From NCBI GenBank assembly GCA_051877855.1, contig JBJEJH010000052.1, forward strand, positions 1-64,000: DNA of 64,000 nt, in the 5' to 3' direction. Origin of the DNA: MGBC120314 sp051877855 (lineage in GTDB: Bacteria; Bacillota; Clostridia; Lachnospirales; Lachnospiraceae). The notes under the pieces were generated by a model, which did not search any database, was not told where the DNA came from, and was given only the letters and a program-made list of their open reading frames with translations. Made by a program: the position numbers and the translations under genes. Within the stretch, counting starts at the first letter, position 1, and every line of letters starts with the position of its first letter. Positions 63,483 to 64,000 of this stretch are shown here, one piece after another.

Positions 63483-63839
63483 TTATCCGTTAATCTTTGC
63501 TCCACACTTTGGACAGAATGATGCTTCACCTACAATATCCTCACCACAAACCGGACATACCTTCGTTCCCTTGACCTCACGAATCTGAGCATTTAATGTG
63601 GCTATTCCTGCCTGTGCAGTCTTAATAGACTCGAAATCAGCGGCATACTCATTACCCTCTTCATCCTTATGGGCTTCATAGTACTTCTTACCAATACTCT
63701 TATAGATCTCATCCAGCTGATTCTCCTGTGTACGGATCTGGTTCTTCAGTGAAACGACCTCGGTCATCTCCTTCGCCTTCTGTGAAATCTCCTCTCCTGT
63801 CGCTGCAAGTTTTTCCCCTAACTTATCAAAAAAATCCAT
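63483..63839 (-). CDS. small coiled-coil protein with C-terminal zinc ribbon
   Basis: A 118-residue protein. Residues 1-30 are an amphipathic start (MDFFDKLGEKLAATGEEI in parts), 35-90 are a charged helical region, and the C-terminus carries a zinc ribbon CPVCGEDIVGEASFCPKCG with two CxxC knuckles. Such zinc-ribbon proteins are frequent in Clostridia and their role is unknown. The start at 63839 has AGGAGG seven bases upstream. Its own promoter overlaps the terminator of the gene to the right. Confidence 0.8.
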   Translation of the reverse strand: MDFFDKLGEKLAATGEEISQKAKEMTEVVSLKNQIRTQENQLDEIYKSIGKKYYEAHKDEEGNEYAADFESIKTAQAGIATLNAQIREVKGTKVCPVCGEDIVGEASFCPKCGAKING

Positions 63840-63871
63840 AATACAACCTCCTGTATCTTTGTCCATTACGT

Positions 63872-63918
63872 AAAAAGGACAGACTATTTATAACATATTT
63901 ATTATAAACAATCTGTCC
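63872..63918 (-). terminator. terminator of the right-edge gene
   Basis: GGACAGA and TCTGTCC form the base of a long inverted repeat (63877-63918, 15 of 17 positions pair), followed on the minus strand by TTTTT. It lies about 20 bases past the stop of the edge gene. Confidence 0.65.
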
Positions 63919-63929
63919 AGGAAAATCAA
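63901..63929 (-). promoter_or_regulatory. promoter of the zinc-ribbon gene
   Basis: TTGATT (63924-63929), a 17-base spacer and TATAAT (63901-63906) on the minus strand. The -10 and spacer lie inside the upstream gene's terminator stem. Confidence 0.6.
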
Positions 63930-63936
63930 TAAATTC

Positions 63937-64000
63937 TCATTGAATACTGTCCCATCCAAAGTAACTCAGGGGATCCACAAATTCTCCGTTGACCATCACC
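63937..64000 (-). CDS. 3' end of a probable M23-type peptidase, cut by the window edge
   Basis: The visible C-terminus reads VMVNGEFVDPLSYFGWDSIQ and stop. A strand followed by NGxxVDPLSY is a common ending of M23/EnvC-like peptidoglycan peptidases, just after their HLHFE motif. The family is inferred from these 20 residues only. Confidence 0.5.
   Translation of the reverse strand, partial: VMVNGEFVDPLSYFGWDSIQ

Overview
The window looks like chromosomal DNA from a low-GC, Gram-positive anaerobe, most likely a Lachnospiraceae member (Bacillota, Clostridia). This is inferred from gene content: HemZ, a 1413-residue acyl-CoA dehydratase activase fusion, SpoIID, a T-box ahead of pheST, a yybP-ykoY-type riboswitch, CmpB-type permease, DUF1015 and DUF819 proteins, strong AGGAGG ribosome binding sites and sigma-A promoters with 17-base spacers. 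No rRNA, tRNA, CRISPR array, transposase or prophage gene was seen.

Region 1 (1-7150) is accessory. It holds two unrecognised membrane/secreted proteins, a decaying pair (a C39-peptidase-like lipoprotein with a stop at codon 2 and no catalytic Cys, and a shortened nitroreductase), then a secreted protein, a lipoprotein and an M23 peptidase, all read leftward. Right of these is a BlaI/M56 regulator pair. Matching operators (consensus AACTAC-N4-GTAGTT) lie on the regulator promoter and upstream of the M23 gene, so the regulator probably controls the envelope operon.

Region 2 (7150-18540) holds an XRE regulator with its own palindrome, a CmpB-type permease, aroA-DUF1015, pyk with a rhomboid-like pseudoprotease, and the rightward activase gene. 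Region 3 (18540-26945) is a leftward operon pheS-pheT-spoIID-queA-GNAT-DUF2156 behind a phenylalanine-type T-box. A repeat-rich palindromic element sits between the T-box terminator and pheS. Region 4 (27160-35610) has nth, two small genes, glyA, a chemoreceptor with a long acidic N-terminus, and an HD-GYP gene ahead of aspS.

Region 5 (35640-57810) contains pepD-capA-bglA-ROK, a DUF819 transporter, hemZ, an acyltransferase, a metallo-hydrolase, rel, an ECF sigma/beta-propeller pair, a heterodimeric ABC exporter, apt, a sugar isomerase-like gene and recJ. The order recJ-apt-rel-MBL-hemZ-aspS, familiar in Clostridia, is preserved but stretched by insertions. Two related palindromic repeats flank the sugar isomerase gene.

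Region 6 (57780-64000) has a shikimate kinase, a NAGPA-family protein with an Lgt-like membrane protein, hflK-hflC, a zinc-ribbon protein and the 3' end of a probable M23 peptidase. The most notable signal is upstream of hflK: a sigma-A promoter, an aptamer matching the manganese-sensing yybP-ykoY class, and an intrinsic terminator sharing its 5' arm with the aptamer P1 helix. This suggests that Mn2+ controls the SPFH membrane proteins HflK/HflC, which are not among the usual targets of that class known to me.
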